NCBI RefSeq assembly: GCF_037908215.1 | Contig: NZ_JBBLZC010000006.1 | Span: forward strand, 62,001-126,000 | From: Benzoatithermus flavus | GTDB taxonomy: Bacteria > Pseudomonadota > Alphaproteobacteria > Geminicoccales > Geminicoccaceae | Direction: 5' to 3' | DNA: 64,000 nucleotides | In this document: in pieces, positions 16,844 through 23,860 of the stretch | Layout: each line of letters opens with the position of its first letter | Numbering within the stretch: the first letter of the stretch is position 1 | Notes under the pieces: model-generated | The model's database searches: none | Seen by the model: only the letters and a program-made list of their open reading frames with translations | Told to the model about the DNA's origin: nothing | Translations under genes and position numbers: made by a program

Positions 16844-18031
16844 ATGGCGGGCCCGACCGAGGCCACGACACCGGCGGCGGCGCCCGACGGCGGCTTCGCC
16901 CTCTACGTGCACTGGCCGTTCTGCAAGGCGAAGTGCCCCTACTGCGATTTCAACAGCCATGTCCGCGCGGGCGTGGACCATGCACGCTGGGCGCGTGCAC
17001 TCACGCGCGAGCTCGACCACGTGGGCGCGCTCACCGCGGGGCGGGAGCTGCGCTCGATCTTCTTCGGCGGCGGCACGCCGTCCCTCATGGAGCCCGCGAC
17101 CGTCGCCGCCGTCGTCGAGCGCGCCACCCGCTGGTGGCGGCTGGCACCCGACATCGAGATCACGCTCGAGGCCAACCCGACCTCGGTCGAGGCCGGAAAG
17201 TTTCGGGGCTTCCGCCATGCCGGAGTCAACCGCGTCTCGCTCGGCGTGCAGGCGCTCGACGACGCGGATCTGCGCTTTCTCGGCCGCGAGCACGACCTCG
17301 CCCAGGCCTTGCGCGCGCTCGAGCTCGCCGGCACCGTGTTCCCCAGGCACTCCTTCGATCTGATCTATGCCCGCCCCGGCCAGACACTGGCAGCGTGGGA
17401 AGCGGAGCTGCGCCGGGCGCTCCGGCTCGCGGGCGATCATCTCTCGCTCTACCAGCTCACGATCGAGCCCGGCACGCGCTTTCATGCCCTGGTCCGCGAG
17501 GGCCGGCTCCATCCGCTGGACGAGGACCGCCAGGGCGAGCTCTACGAGGCGACGCAGGCGATCCTGACCGAGGCCGGCCTGCCGGCCTACGAGATCAGCA
17601 ACCATGCCCGCCCCGGCCAGGAATCGCGCCACAATCTCGTCTACTGGCGCTACGGCGACTATGCCGGGATCGGCCCCGGCGCCCACGGCCGCCTCACCCT
17701 GGAGGGTGTGAAGCTCGCAACCCGCACGCTCAGGATGCCCGAGCGCTGGCTCGCCCAGGTCGAGGCCAGGGGGCACGGCGAGGAGCCGCGCGAGACGGTG
17801 CCGCCCGTGGCCCAGCTCACCGAGCTGCTGATGATGGGCCTGCGCCTCGCCGAGGGAGTACCTACCGCCCGCATCGCGGCCGTGACCGGCCGGCCCTGGC
17901 GCGAGAGCCTCGATGCCGCCGCCCTCGAGCGGCTGGGTGCGCTGGGGCTGCTGGCAGTTGAAGGCGACCGCCTCGTCGCCACCCCGGCCGGGCGTCAGCG
18001 GCTCGACGCCGTGCTCCGGCGCCTGCTGTGA
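16844..18031 (+). CDS. hemW: HemW-type radical SAM haem chaperone
   Basis: 395 residues. A CxxxCxxC cluster motif in FCKAKCPYCDFNSH binds the radical-SAM [4Fe-4S]; FFGGGTPSLM, TLEANPTSVE, GVNRVSLGVQALDD and LSLYQLTIEPGT are HemW/HemN signatures, with the HemW C-terminal domain (LMMGLRLAEGV). It lacks the extra N-terminal cysteine set of HemN, supporting HemW, a haem-trafficking protein, rather than coproporphyrinogen dehydrogenase. ATG 16844 chosen, preceded by gaggaac. Confidence 0.9.
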   Translation: MAGPTEATTPAAAPDGGFALYVHWPFCKAKCPYCDFNSHVRAGVDHARWARALTRELDHVGALTAGRELRSIFFGGGTPSLMEPATVAAVVERATRWWRLAPDIEITLEANPTSVEAGKFRGFRHAGVNRVSLGVQALDDADLRFLGREHDLAQALRALELAGTVFPRHSFDLIYARPGQTLAAWEAELRRALRLAGDHLSLYQLTIEPGTRFHALVREGRLHPLDEDRQGELYEATQAILTEAGLPAYEISNHARPGQESRHNLVYWRYGDYAGIGPGAHGRLTLEGVKLATRTLRMPERWLAQVEARGHGEEPRETVPPVAQLTELLMMGLRLAEGVPTARIAAVTGRPWRESLDAAALERLGALGLLAVEGDRLVATPAGRQRLDAVLRRLL

Positions 18032-18084
18032 GCGAGAAGGTGCCCGAGCCTTCGGGGCCGATCCGCCGGACCGGCCGCCGGGCG

Positions 18085-18855
18085 TCAGCCGAGGCCGTCC
18101 GGCGCGAGGTCGGGGCCCGACCGGCTCCAGCCGAGCTGGCCCAGGCCCGGCAGCTTGATCGCGAGCTGCTTCGGCGCGATCCCGACGACGAAGCCGAGCA
18201 GGTTCAGCTCGAGCCCCTCGTCGAGCGCGAGGGTCAGGCCGAGCACGCCGGCGAGCGAGAGCTGGAAGCCGGTGCCGCTCGGCGCCGGCGCGAGCAGCCG
18301 GCCGCCGGGCAGGAAGTCCTTGCCGATCGCGGTCGAGGGCAGGGCCGCGTGCAGCTCCGGCACCTCGCGGGCGAGCCAGACGACGAAGGTGTTGGAGTTC
18401 GGGCCGGGCCAGGTGACGTAGCGGTGAGGGTAGGGATAGCGCGCGATCGCATCCTCGAGCCGCGGGATGACGGCCGCGGCCGCGGCACCGCGCAGGTCCA
18501 CGAGCAGCTCGGGTTCGCTGCCGGCCCAGCGCCCGTCGGGCGGGCGCAGGTTGCGGCGGATCGCCGGCGCGCCTTGCGCGACACCCCAGCCCACGACCTC
18601 GTAGCGCTCGTAGGCCGCAGCTCCCTCGCGCTTGAACGCGACCCAGCAATGGACGGCGACGGCCCCCTTCCAGCCCCAGGCGCGCGCCGCATAGACCTGG
18701 ACCACCGCGGCCGGATGGACGGCGGGAGCGGGCGCCAGCCCGGTGCTGTCCCAGCGGGCGAGGCTCCAGTGCTGGGTGCGGGTCGAGAGCACCAGGGCGG
18801 TCGAGACCAGGAGCGGAACGAGGAGCAGAACGAGAAGCCAGATCAGCCAACGCAT
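18085..18855 (-). CDS. DUF3750 family membrane-anchored protein
   Basis: 256 residues. One N-terminal transmembrane helix (LIWLLVLLLVPLLVSTALVL) followed by a periplasmic domain with VQVYAARAWGWKGAVAVHCWVAF, RWAGSEPELLVDL, YRYVTWPGPNSNTFVVWLARE, matching DUF3750. The His/Cys and NSNTF arrangement is suggestive of a papain-like or amidase fold but no reaction is known. Start ATG 18855 directly precedes the helix; ATG 18897 is an alternative. Convergent with hemW, gap of 53 bases. Confidence 0.85.
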   Translation of the reverse strand: MRWLIWLLVLLLVPLLVSTALVLSTRTQHWSLARWDSTGLAPAPAVHPAAVVQVYAARAWGWKGAVAVHCWVAFKREGAAAYERYEVVGWGVAQGAPAIRRNLRPPDGRWAGSEPELLVDLRGAAAAAVIPRLEDAIARYPYPHRYVTWPGPNSNTFVVWLAREVPELHAALPSTAIGKDFLPGGRLLAPAPSGTGFQLSLAGVLGLTLALDEGLELNLLGFVVGIAPKQLAIKLPGLGQLGWSRSGPDLAPDGLG

Positions 18856-18965
18856 CGGGGGAAAGGAACGATCCTCGCTGGAAGTCCGCCGACACATGGC
18901 CCGGCTCCGCCGCCACCGCAAGCACACCGGAATGCCGGGCGGTACGGGGCGTCGGTCTTTCCGCC

Positions 18966-20489
18966 TCACCGGGCCGACTGACGCCGCGGGCAGGGCGCGG
19001 CCACGACCCGCGCTCCGTCCCGGCTGGAACATGATGCATGAAAGGCGCTCCCGACCCGGTTCGAAAGCGCCTCCAGGACATGGCGGCGCAGATGCCGGCC
19101 GGCACGGCGCGGCGGTGAGGTCCTGCACCGATCGTCCGCCTGCGCCGGCCGATCCTCCAGGTGGTGCTCGGGCGGATGGCCGGCGTCGTGCCGATCGGCA
19201 TCCTCGCCGCGCTGGTCGCGGGCGGCGGGATTCCGGCCGGGATCATCGGGCGGGGCGGCGCCGGTCCGCGGGTCCGGCGGCGGCGGTGCGATGCCCCAGA
19301 GGCGGCACCAGGCGGTGTCGACTGTCGGGGGCGCGGCGCCGGCCGCTTCGGCTGCGGGGGCGGGCTGCTCGGGTCGGCTGGGTTCGTTTCGTACCGGCGC
19401 ATCGGTCGGGGGCGCGACACCTGGCGCGGGCCGGGCATCGGGCGGAGGAGTGGCGGGATCGGCCGCATCCGCCGCGAGAGCGGCGAGCGTGAGGCCGTGG
19501 CGCAAGGCGGAGGCGGCAGGCTCGACGGGTAGAGCCGGGGGCTCGGGCAGGAGGCCGCGATCGTGCAGGCACTCGGGCGGGACGTGGATCCGGCCTCGCG
19601 CATCGACCGCGACCGGCGCGTCGGCGGGGCGAGCCTCGTCCTGGAGGCAGCACGCGTGCTGCGGGGGAATGCCGGGGGTTGGCCACGGCATCAGGGAGCC
19701 GGGCGGCGGCGTACACGGCCGTGCGCCGCCCCAAACGACGAGGGCGAGCGTCGAGAGGTCGGGCGGCGGGGGCGGGCTCGATAGGGTCGGGGTGGCGGGG
19801 TCGTCGTGGCCGCCGAGGTCGGCCGATGGCGCGGGAGAGGGGGGATCGGCCTGCCCGCTCGCGTCGGCGGGCGGTGGCGGGAGATCCTCGGGCTGCGACT
19901 CGGCCGGAAGCGACGGGAGGGAGGACGCAGCCGCGCCGTCTCGGGGCGGAGATGGCAGGGGACGGCGGCGGAGGTCCTTCAACTCCTGCAGGCAGCGGAA
20001 CAGGGCGAGACGGTTCTGGCCCTGGTAGCGCAGCGCCAGGCGCAGGCGCTCGGGGTTGGGATTGGCGCCGCGGGCGAAAGCCTGCGCCTCGAGGCGCTCG
20101 GCGCGGCCGGTCTTCCATAAAGCCGCGGCGAGGTGGGCGACGAGGGCGCCATCGAGCGTGCCCACGGGCGCGAGCTCGGCGAACAGGCTGCGGGCCAGGG
20201 TGTCGAAGGCGGCGGCGTTCTCGCCTTGCAGCACGAGATGGACCTCGGCGGTGAGGCCGTGCTTCAGGGCGTTGCGCGAGGAGCGCGCCTTGCCGGCTTC
20301 GGTCACCGGCCCGCGCGACTTCGCACCGTTGATGCGGGCACGACGAGCGCGCTCGGCGCGGGCAGCGTCCGCGGGCGAGAGGGCGACCTCCCTGCCCTCG
20401 CCGGGCCCGGGCAGGGCCATGGCCGGCGGGAGTGCCACGGCGGCGGAGGCCGGGGCGGCGGGTGGAAGCGGTGACGGGCAGGACGACAT
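18966..20489 (-). CDS. Uncharacterised protein with GAKSRGPVT motif and proline-rich tail
   Basis: 507 residues, not a recognised enzyme. Residues about 45-150 are conserved-looking and helical: ARRARINGAKSRGPVTEAGK, ARSSRNALKHGLTAEVHLV, then AAFDTLARSLFAELAPVGTL and ALWKTGRAERLEAQAFARG. I recall similar 'G-x-SRGPVT-xGK-x-RSS-NA-x-HGLTA' N termini in many unannotated, often multicopy proteins of Alphaproteobacteria and Planctomycetes. From about residue 185 on it is very rich in Pro, Ala and Asp, and the far C terminus looks random, so the real stop could be earlier through frame loss. Divergent from the paralogue operon at 20701. The name of the family is unknown to me. Confidence 0.55.
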   Translation of the reverse strand: MSSCPSPLPPAAPASAAVALPPAMALPGPGEGREVALSPADAARAERARRARINGAKSRGPVTEAGKARSSRNALKHGLTAEVHLVLQGENAAAFDTLARSLFAELAPVGTLDGALVAHLAAALWKTGRAERLEAQAFARGANPNPERLRLALRYQGQNRLALFRCLQELKDLRRRPLPSPPRDGAAASSLPSLPAESQPEDLPPPPADASGQADPPSPAPSADLGGHDDPATPTLSSPPPPPDLSTLALVVWGGARPCTPPPGSLMPWPTPGIPPQHACCLQDEARPADAPVAVDARGRIHVPPECLHDRGLLPEPPALPVEPAASALRHGLTLAALAADAADPATPPPDARPAPGVAPPTDAPVRNEPSRPEQPAPAAEAAGAAPPTVDTAWCRLWGIAPPPPDPRTGAAPPDDPGRNPAARDQRGEDADRHDAGHPPEHHLEDRPAQADDRCRTSPPRRAGRHLRRHVLEALSNRVGSAFHASCSSRDGARVVAAPCPRRQSAR

Positions 20490-20700
20490 GGGCAGGCACC
20501 TCGCGACGGATGTTTAGGAATTTATATCTAGATTCGTTCGGGAAAGCCACATCCATCTCGCTGGACCGATTGAAGGAGCCGCGAAGTTCGGACGAATTCT
20601 CTCGGCATTTTATCGGTATCTTAGGAACATATACTTGCAACGCCATCCGATCTCTGGTAGAAGCAAGATGTCGGCAACACTACTCAGGGAGATGTGGACG
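20490..20700. promoter_or_regulatory. AT-rich divergent promoter region
   Basis: About 210 bases between the GAKSRGPVT protein and the paralogue operon, clearly AT-richer than its surroundings (for example tttaggaatttatatctaga near 20512-20531 and ttttatcggtatcttagg near 20608-20625). It probably contains both promoters. A Shine-Dalgarno cagggag lies at 20685-20691. Confidence 0.45.
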
Positions 20701-21048
20701 ATGGGATGCCGCCCCGGCTCGCTGCAGGAGATCTTCAATCCGGGCTCGAACTTCACCTGGGCGGGCTTCGCCTATGCCACCAACGACACGCTCGAGGAGG
20801 CGCTGAAGCCCGGCTATTTCGACGGCTGGGCGGAGGGTCTGCAGCCGGGCGACCTGATCCTGTTCGGCTGCAACCCGGCGCGGCTGCACCCGCAGTCGTG
20901 GCATCGGCCGACGCAGGTGCGGCGGGCGCTGCTGATGGTGACCCGGGTCGAGCGCATGCGGGTCTCGGTGCGCGTGCTGCACGACTGGGGCGGGGTCGAG
21001 GACGAGCCGGGCGAGCCGCCGCAGGCGGCGGGCCAGAGGCGGCCATGA
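20701..21048 (+). CDS. Uncharacterised protein, paralogue 1 of tandem pair
   Basis: 115 residues from ATG 20701 (cagggag at the right distance; ATG 20668 or TTG 20635 are alternatives). It shares a pattern with the next protein: aromatic-x-Y-A/S-T, xxLE, L, GYFxGW, L, GDLILxG, HP, VRRALLMV, V, LHDWG. The fold looks all-beta and compact. Small proteins with 'Y-x-T ... GYF ... L-x-GD-x-I' occur near alphaproteobacterial prophage structural genes, but that comparison is from memory and no phage gene is present here. The stop overlaps the next start (ATGA, 21045-21048). Confidence 0.65.
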   Translation: MGCRPGSLQEIFNPGSNFTWAGFAYATNDTLEEALKPGYFDGWAEGLQPGDLILFGCNPARLHPQSWHRPTQVRRALLMVTRVERMRVSVRVLHDWGGVEDEPGEPPQAAGQRRP

Positions 21049-21506
21049 CGACGCGCACCGAGGGCCTGATGCGGGTGTTCGGGGCGGAGAACGACTACCC
21101 GTTCGGGGTCTGGACCTACTCGACACCCGAGCCGCTCGAGGCGGTGCTGCGGAAGGGCTACTTCAAAGGCTGGCACGGACGGCTGCGGCTCGGCGATCTC
21201 GTGCTGTGCGGGACGTCGCAGTCGGTTCACCCCTGGGACGAAAGCAAGCGCGACGTGCGGCGCTCTCTTCTCATGGTGAGCTCGAAGGCCCTGGACGGGA
21301 TCGAGGTGCGGCTGCTGCAGGACTGGGGCACGCCGGAGGGGCCGCCGCTGCCGCCCGCCGCGCCGGAGGCTGCACCGGCGGCCGGGGCGAAGGCGGCGGG
21401 GCGGCAGCGGCGGGTGCCGTTCTTTCCGATGGCACGCGCGCGGCGGCCGCAGCGCCGGCGGCTCCTGCTCGCCCTGGGAGGAGGTGCTTCATGGTGCGTG
21501 CGCTGA
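21045..21506 (+). CDS. Uncharacterised protein, paralogue 2 of tandem pair
   Basis: 153 residues. The first 100 align with paralogue 1: FGVWTYSTPEPLEAVLRKGY, FKGWHGRLRLGDLVLCG, VHPWD, VRRSLLMVSS, VRLLQDWG. The C-terminal 50 residues are Ala/Pro- then Arg-rich (RARRPQRRRLLLALGGG), and end inside the ribosome-binding region of the following gene, so the tail may be tolerated read-through. Co-translated with its neighbour on each side. No function known. Confidence 0.65.
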   Translation: MTTRTEGLMRVFGAENDYPFGVWTYSTPEPLEAVLRKGYFKGWHGRLRLGDLVLCGTSQSVHPWDESKRDVRRSLLMVSSKALDGIEVRLLQDWGTPEGPPLPPAAPEAAPAAGAKAAGRQRRVPFFPMARARRPQRRRLLLALGGGASWCVR

Positions 21507-21829
21507 AGGCGGTCGTCGGCGCGGCCGGGAGGTGGCGCCGCGGGGTAGCGGCTAAGGCCGGAGAGCGTACGGTGCTGGCGGCGGAGCTGGCACGGCTGGA
21601 GGCGGCGCTGGGCGCGCGGCTCGATGCGCTGGACCGGGCGATGTCGGCGAAGGCGCAGGCGCAGCTCGTCCTGCTGGCGCAGACGCTGGCCGAGGTGCTG
21701 GTGACGGAGCTGCGGCGGGGGCATGGCAGCGCCGGCCCGCCGTGGGAGCCGCGGCGGGCCGCTCGCCCGGCGGGCGGCGCGATGTCCGGGATCGCACCGG
21801 GCCGGGCCGAGCCCGACAAGCGGCGCTGA
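21491..21829 (+). CDS. Uncharacterised helical protein, third gene of paralogue operon
   Basis: 112 residues from ATG 21491, preceded by ggaggaggtgcttc, the best Shine-Dalgarno in the operon. The middle (residues about 25-75) is a continuous amphipathic helix or coiled coil (LAAELARLEAALGARLDALD, QAQLVLLAQTLAEVLVTELR); the ends are basic and Gly/Pro-rich. It overlaps paralogue 2 by 16 bases. A self-associating partner of the two paralogues is a guess from position only. Confidence 0.6.
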   Translation: MVRALKAVVGAAGRWRRGVAAKAGERTVLAAELARLEAALGARLDALDRAMSAKAQAQLVLLAQTLAEVLVTELRRGHGSAGPPWEPRRAARPAGGAMSGIAPGRAEPDKRR

Positions 21830-22074
21830 CGCGGTGCCGGTAGCGACGGCGGGCGGACCTCGCCCGGGCGGGGGCCCGCCGTCGCCCGGCGGCGCGGGCA
21901 GGCCGGCTCGCGCACGACGCGATCGGACCGAGACGAACATAACATTAATGGATAATTATATTTCGTTCACTTTCTCCTTCCCATTCGGGTAAAAGGGGCT
22001 AATATCCAACCTCGAGACGATCGGACTGCCGACGCAGATCGGAGCCGACAAATGAAGCGCGCGGGGTTGCGGGG
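21830..22074. other. Intergenic gap with AT-rich stretch
   Basis: GC-rich for 100 bases, then an AT-rich segment near 21938-22005 (aacattaatggataattata) likely to be a promoter for the small membrane-protein gene. No gene recognised. Confidence 0.35.
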
Positions 22075-22329
22075 ATGCAGAAGAGACTCCGTACCGGCTA
22101 CAGGGTGCGTCGCTTCTATCGGCGCGCACGCTTTCTGCTGACGCTGCTCGGCACGATCGCGGGCGCCTCGGCCGTGGCGCATTCGGCCGGCGTGGCGATG
22201 GCGGCGAGCGAGGCGTCGTTCCTGGCGAAGGCGCTGGCGACGATCGCCATATGCGCCGTCGTGCCCTGGGTTCTGACCGAGGCGGCGTGGCGGTGGCATC
22301 GGCGGCGCTGTCACGAGGCATGGCAGTAA
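22075..22329 (+). CDS. Small two-helix membrane protein
   Basis: 84 residues: a basic N terminus (KRLRTGYRVRRFYRRARF), a first hydrophobic helix (LLTLLGTIAGASAVAHSAGV), a second (ALATIAICAVVPWVLTEAAW), and a basic C terminus. The topology with two helices and positive ends recalls holins or small transporters, but no family is recognised. It follows an AT-rich promoter-like stretch. Existence of the gene rests on coding-like composition only. Confidence 0.45.
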   Translation: MQKRLRTGYRVRRFYRRARFLLTLLGTIAGASAVAHSAGVAMAASEASFLAKALATIAICAVVPWVLTEAAWRWHRRRCHEAWQ

Positions 22330-22450
22330 GGGACGGCGGCCGATAGCGGCTAGCTACCGACTCTTGCTCGGCGGCAAGTCCCTAGCGGGCGAGAACCTGC
22401 CGGCGCCCGATGATCCGATGCGGACGAAGGGGCGGGCGGGCCTGCGGCGT

Positions 22451-22648
22451 TCAATCGATCCAGCCGGTGCCGTCGGCGAACGGCAGGCCGCGCTCGGGAT
22501 CGGGCGAGAGCACCGGCGGCCCGGCAGCAGCACCCGAGGCTGCGAGGAGGGCAGTGGCGCAGGCCGCGGACAGGAGCCCGCGCCGGCGCAAAGCGGGCAC
22601 GGCACCCGCCGCGCCGTTCCGGGCGGGCCGGGCCGCGGGCCTGCTCAT
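22451..22648 (-). CDS. Possible short exported peptide or gene remnant
   Basis: A 65-codon frame from ATG 22648 with a signal-like segment RRRGLLSAACATALLAASGA and a short tail ending GTGWID. The tail is too short for a known domain, and the surrounding 440 bases hold no other gene, so it could be the truncated 5' end of a secreted protein gene in this fragmentary region. Weak evidence. Confidence 0.25.
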   Translation of the reverse strand: MSRPAARPARNGAAGAVPALRRRGLLSAACATALLAASGAAAGPPVLSPDPERGLPFADGTGWID

Positions 22649-22773
22649 GCCGCGAGCTTCGGGCCCGAGCGCCGCGCCGAAGCCGATCCGGATATCGGCT
22701 TTCAGGGCATGCGCCATCCGCCGTTGCTGCCTCGCACCGATCCGGGTCGATCCGGCGGGGAGATGCCGACCCT

Positions 22774-22806
22774 ATTTCAACCTTTGCTTGCTTTCAAGAT
22801 CCGCCC
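22774..22806 (+). repeat. Short direct repeat, copy 1 (diverged)
   Basis: Sequence begins atttcaacctttgcttgctt and continues tcaagatccgcccc. It matches copies at 23061, 23541 and 23681 (consensus TTCAACCTATGATCGCTTTC then AAGACCTGACCCC). It abuts the broken 3' end of the Uma2 fragment. Confidence 0.65.
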
Positions 22807-23029
22807 CCGGAGCCTCGCGTGCGTTCGGGCGGCAGGGCGTGCCACGCAAGCGCGTGCGCAGGGCGGCGAGCAGGTTGACCTGGATGTCGTCGTGCGCCGT
22901 GCTGCCGCCGGCCATCAGGACGAGGCGGCCGTGGACGAACTCGTAGCGCTCGTTCTGCCGCTCCACCCAGGCGAGGAAGTCGTCGACGGTGTGCAGGACC
23001 GGCTGAGCGGAAGCGGTGGAATGCGGCAT
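22807..23029 (-). pseudogene. Uma2-family (DUF820) endonuclease, truncated N-terminal fragment
   Basis: ATG 23029 begins a standard Uma2 N terminus: TVDDFLAWVERQNERYEFVH, GRLVLMAGGSTAHDDIQVNL, LAALRTRLRGTPC. Family similarity ends after about 68 codons where intact proteins (about 190 residues) would proceed to the catalytic Asp/Glu core; the frame then runs into repeat copy 1. Uma2 proteins have a PD-(D/E)XK fold and are frequent accessory genes. The catalytic part is missing, so it is inactive. Confidence 0.8.
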
Positions 23030-23060
23030 CGGCGCATCTCCGAAAGGAGAGACGGCAACC

Positions 23061-23100
23061 GTATTTCAACCTATGCTCGCTTTCAAGACCTGACCCCGAA
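23061..23100 (+). repeat. Short direct repeat, copy 2
   Basis: gtatttcaacctatgctcgc followed by tttcaagacctgaccccgaa. Same orientation as the other copies. It lies 31 bases upstream of the Uma2 start on one side and immediately before the truncated HigB on the other, so it separates two gene fragments. Confidence 0.75.
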
Positions 23101-23113
23101 GCCGCTACAAGGG

Positions 23114-23212
23114 CGGCTCGTGCTGCTGTACGGGTTCGTCAAGAAGACGCAGAAGACGCCACCGGCCGGGCTCGCGCTGGCGCGGCGGCGCGAGCAGGAG
23201 ATCGAGACATGA
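23114..23212 (+). pseudogene. HigB/RelE-type (Gp49-like) toxin, C-terminal fragment
   Basis: About 32 codons: RLVLLYGFVKKTQKTPPAGL followed by ALARRREQEIET and a stop overlapping the antitoxin ATG (ATGA). This 'LLHGFxKKTQKTP...ALxR' end is characteristic of phage-derived Gp49-like HigB mRNA interferases, which are about 110 residues. The N-terminal two thirds are missing, replaced by repeat copy 2. The toxin is inactive while its antitoxin remains. Confidence 0.8.
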
Positions 23213-23538
23213 TGGGCGAGATCAAGGGGGCGATCGGCTCCTCGTTCGACGACTTCCTCAAGGAAGAAGGGATCCACGAGGAGGCGACGGCGCAAGCGAT
23301 CAAGCGCGTGCTGGCGTGGCAGATCGAGCAGGCGATGGCCGAGCGCGGCATCGGCAAGAGCGAGATGGCGCGGCGGATGCGGACGAGCCGCAGCCAGCTC
23401 GACCGGCTGCTCGACCCGGGCAACGACAAGGTGCTGCTGCAGACGGTGCAGAAGGCCGCCGCCGCGATCGGCAAGCGGCTGACCTTCGCGCTGGAGGATG
23501 CCGAGCTGCCTGGGAGCCAAGCGGGGCGATCGGGTTAA
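23209..23538 (+). CDS. HigA-type XRE antitoxin (helix-turn-helix)
   Basis: 109 residues. N-terminal SFDDFLKEEGIHEEATAQAI followed by an XRE-type HTH (MAERGIGKSEMARRMRTSRSQLDRLLDPGN) and a short tail FALEDAELPG. This arrangement is typical of antitoxins partnered with Gp49-like HigB toxins, encoded toxin-first. Its toxin is truncated. The gene ends two bases before repeat copy 3, so the intact gene fits exactly between the toxin stub and the repeat. Confidence 0.88.
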   Translation: MMGEIKGAIGSSFDDFLKEEGIHEEATAQAIKRVLAWQIEQAMAERGIGKSEMARRMRTSRSQLDRLLDPGNDKVLLQTVQKAAAAIGKRLTFALEDAELPGSQAGRSG

Positions 23539-23540
23539 CC

Positions 23541-23588
23541 GTTTCTCAACCTGTACTAGAACGCAAGACCTGACCCCCGTTCCCTTTC
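23541..23588 (+). repeat. Short direct repeat, copy 3 (diverged core)
   Basis: gtttctcaacctgtactaga then acgcaagacctgacccccgttccctttc. The 5' half differs (tactagaacg for tgatcgcttt), but the CAAGACCTGACCCC block and the following GTTCCC agree with copy 4. Confidence 0.65.
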
Positions 23589-23653
23589 CTCGGGCGAAGC
23601 GGCGTGCCGTGGATAGCACCGGGGAGCAGCGGCAGAGCGGATCGGACATGGAG

Positions 23654-23673
23654 CGCCTCTGGCAAGAGAGGCG
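23654..23673. other. Small hairpin between repeat copies 3 and 4
   Basis: cgcctct (23654-23660) pairs perfectly with agaggcg (23667-23673) around six bases. The 90-base segment between copies 3 and 4 contains no gene; this hairpin is its only visible structure. Confidence 0.35.
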
Positions 23674-23680
23674 TTGACGA

Positions 23681-23726
23681 TCCTTCAACCTATGATCGCT
23701 TTCAAGACCTGACCCCGTTCCCTCGA
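23681..23726 (+). repeat. Short direct repeat, copy 4
   Basis: tccttcaacctatgatcgct followed by ttcaagacctgaccccgttccctcg. This is the best-preserved copy together with copy 2. It is the last one before the exopolysaccharide genes; the 134 bases that follow are AT-richer and presumably carry the promoter of the glycosyltransferase at 23861. Confidence 0.75.
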
Positions 23727-23860
23727 GACAGTCGCTGCCCCCGAAGCCGATAGGCAGGTTGCCGCAGCGCGCACCACTATAGGATGCAAGTACCTGTAAA
23801 CTAGGTTATGGAGCGACCAACGTGCAAAGAGACTGAAAATTCAATCTGAGTACGTCGCCG

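Noticed and set aside
16658..19603. Long minus-strand open frame upstream of the Phd gene, opposite hemW
   Set aside because: Only the last part (from 16657) is a real gene; the rest is antisense to hemW and the DUF3750 region.
22774..23726. CRISPR array from the four short repeats
   Set aside because: Spacing is irregular (about 80 to 450 bases), copies are diverged, genes lie between them, and no cas genes are present.
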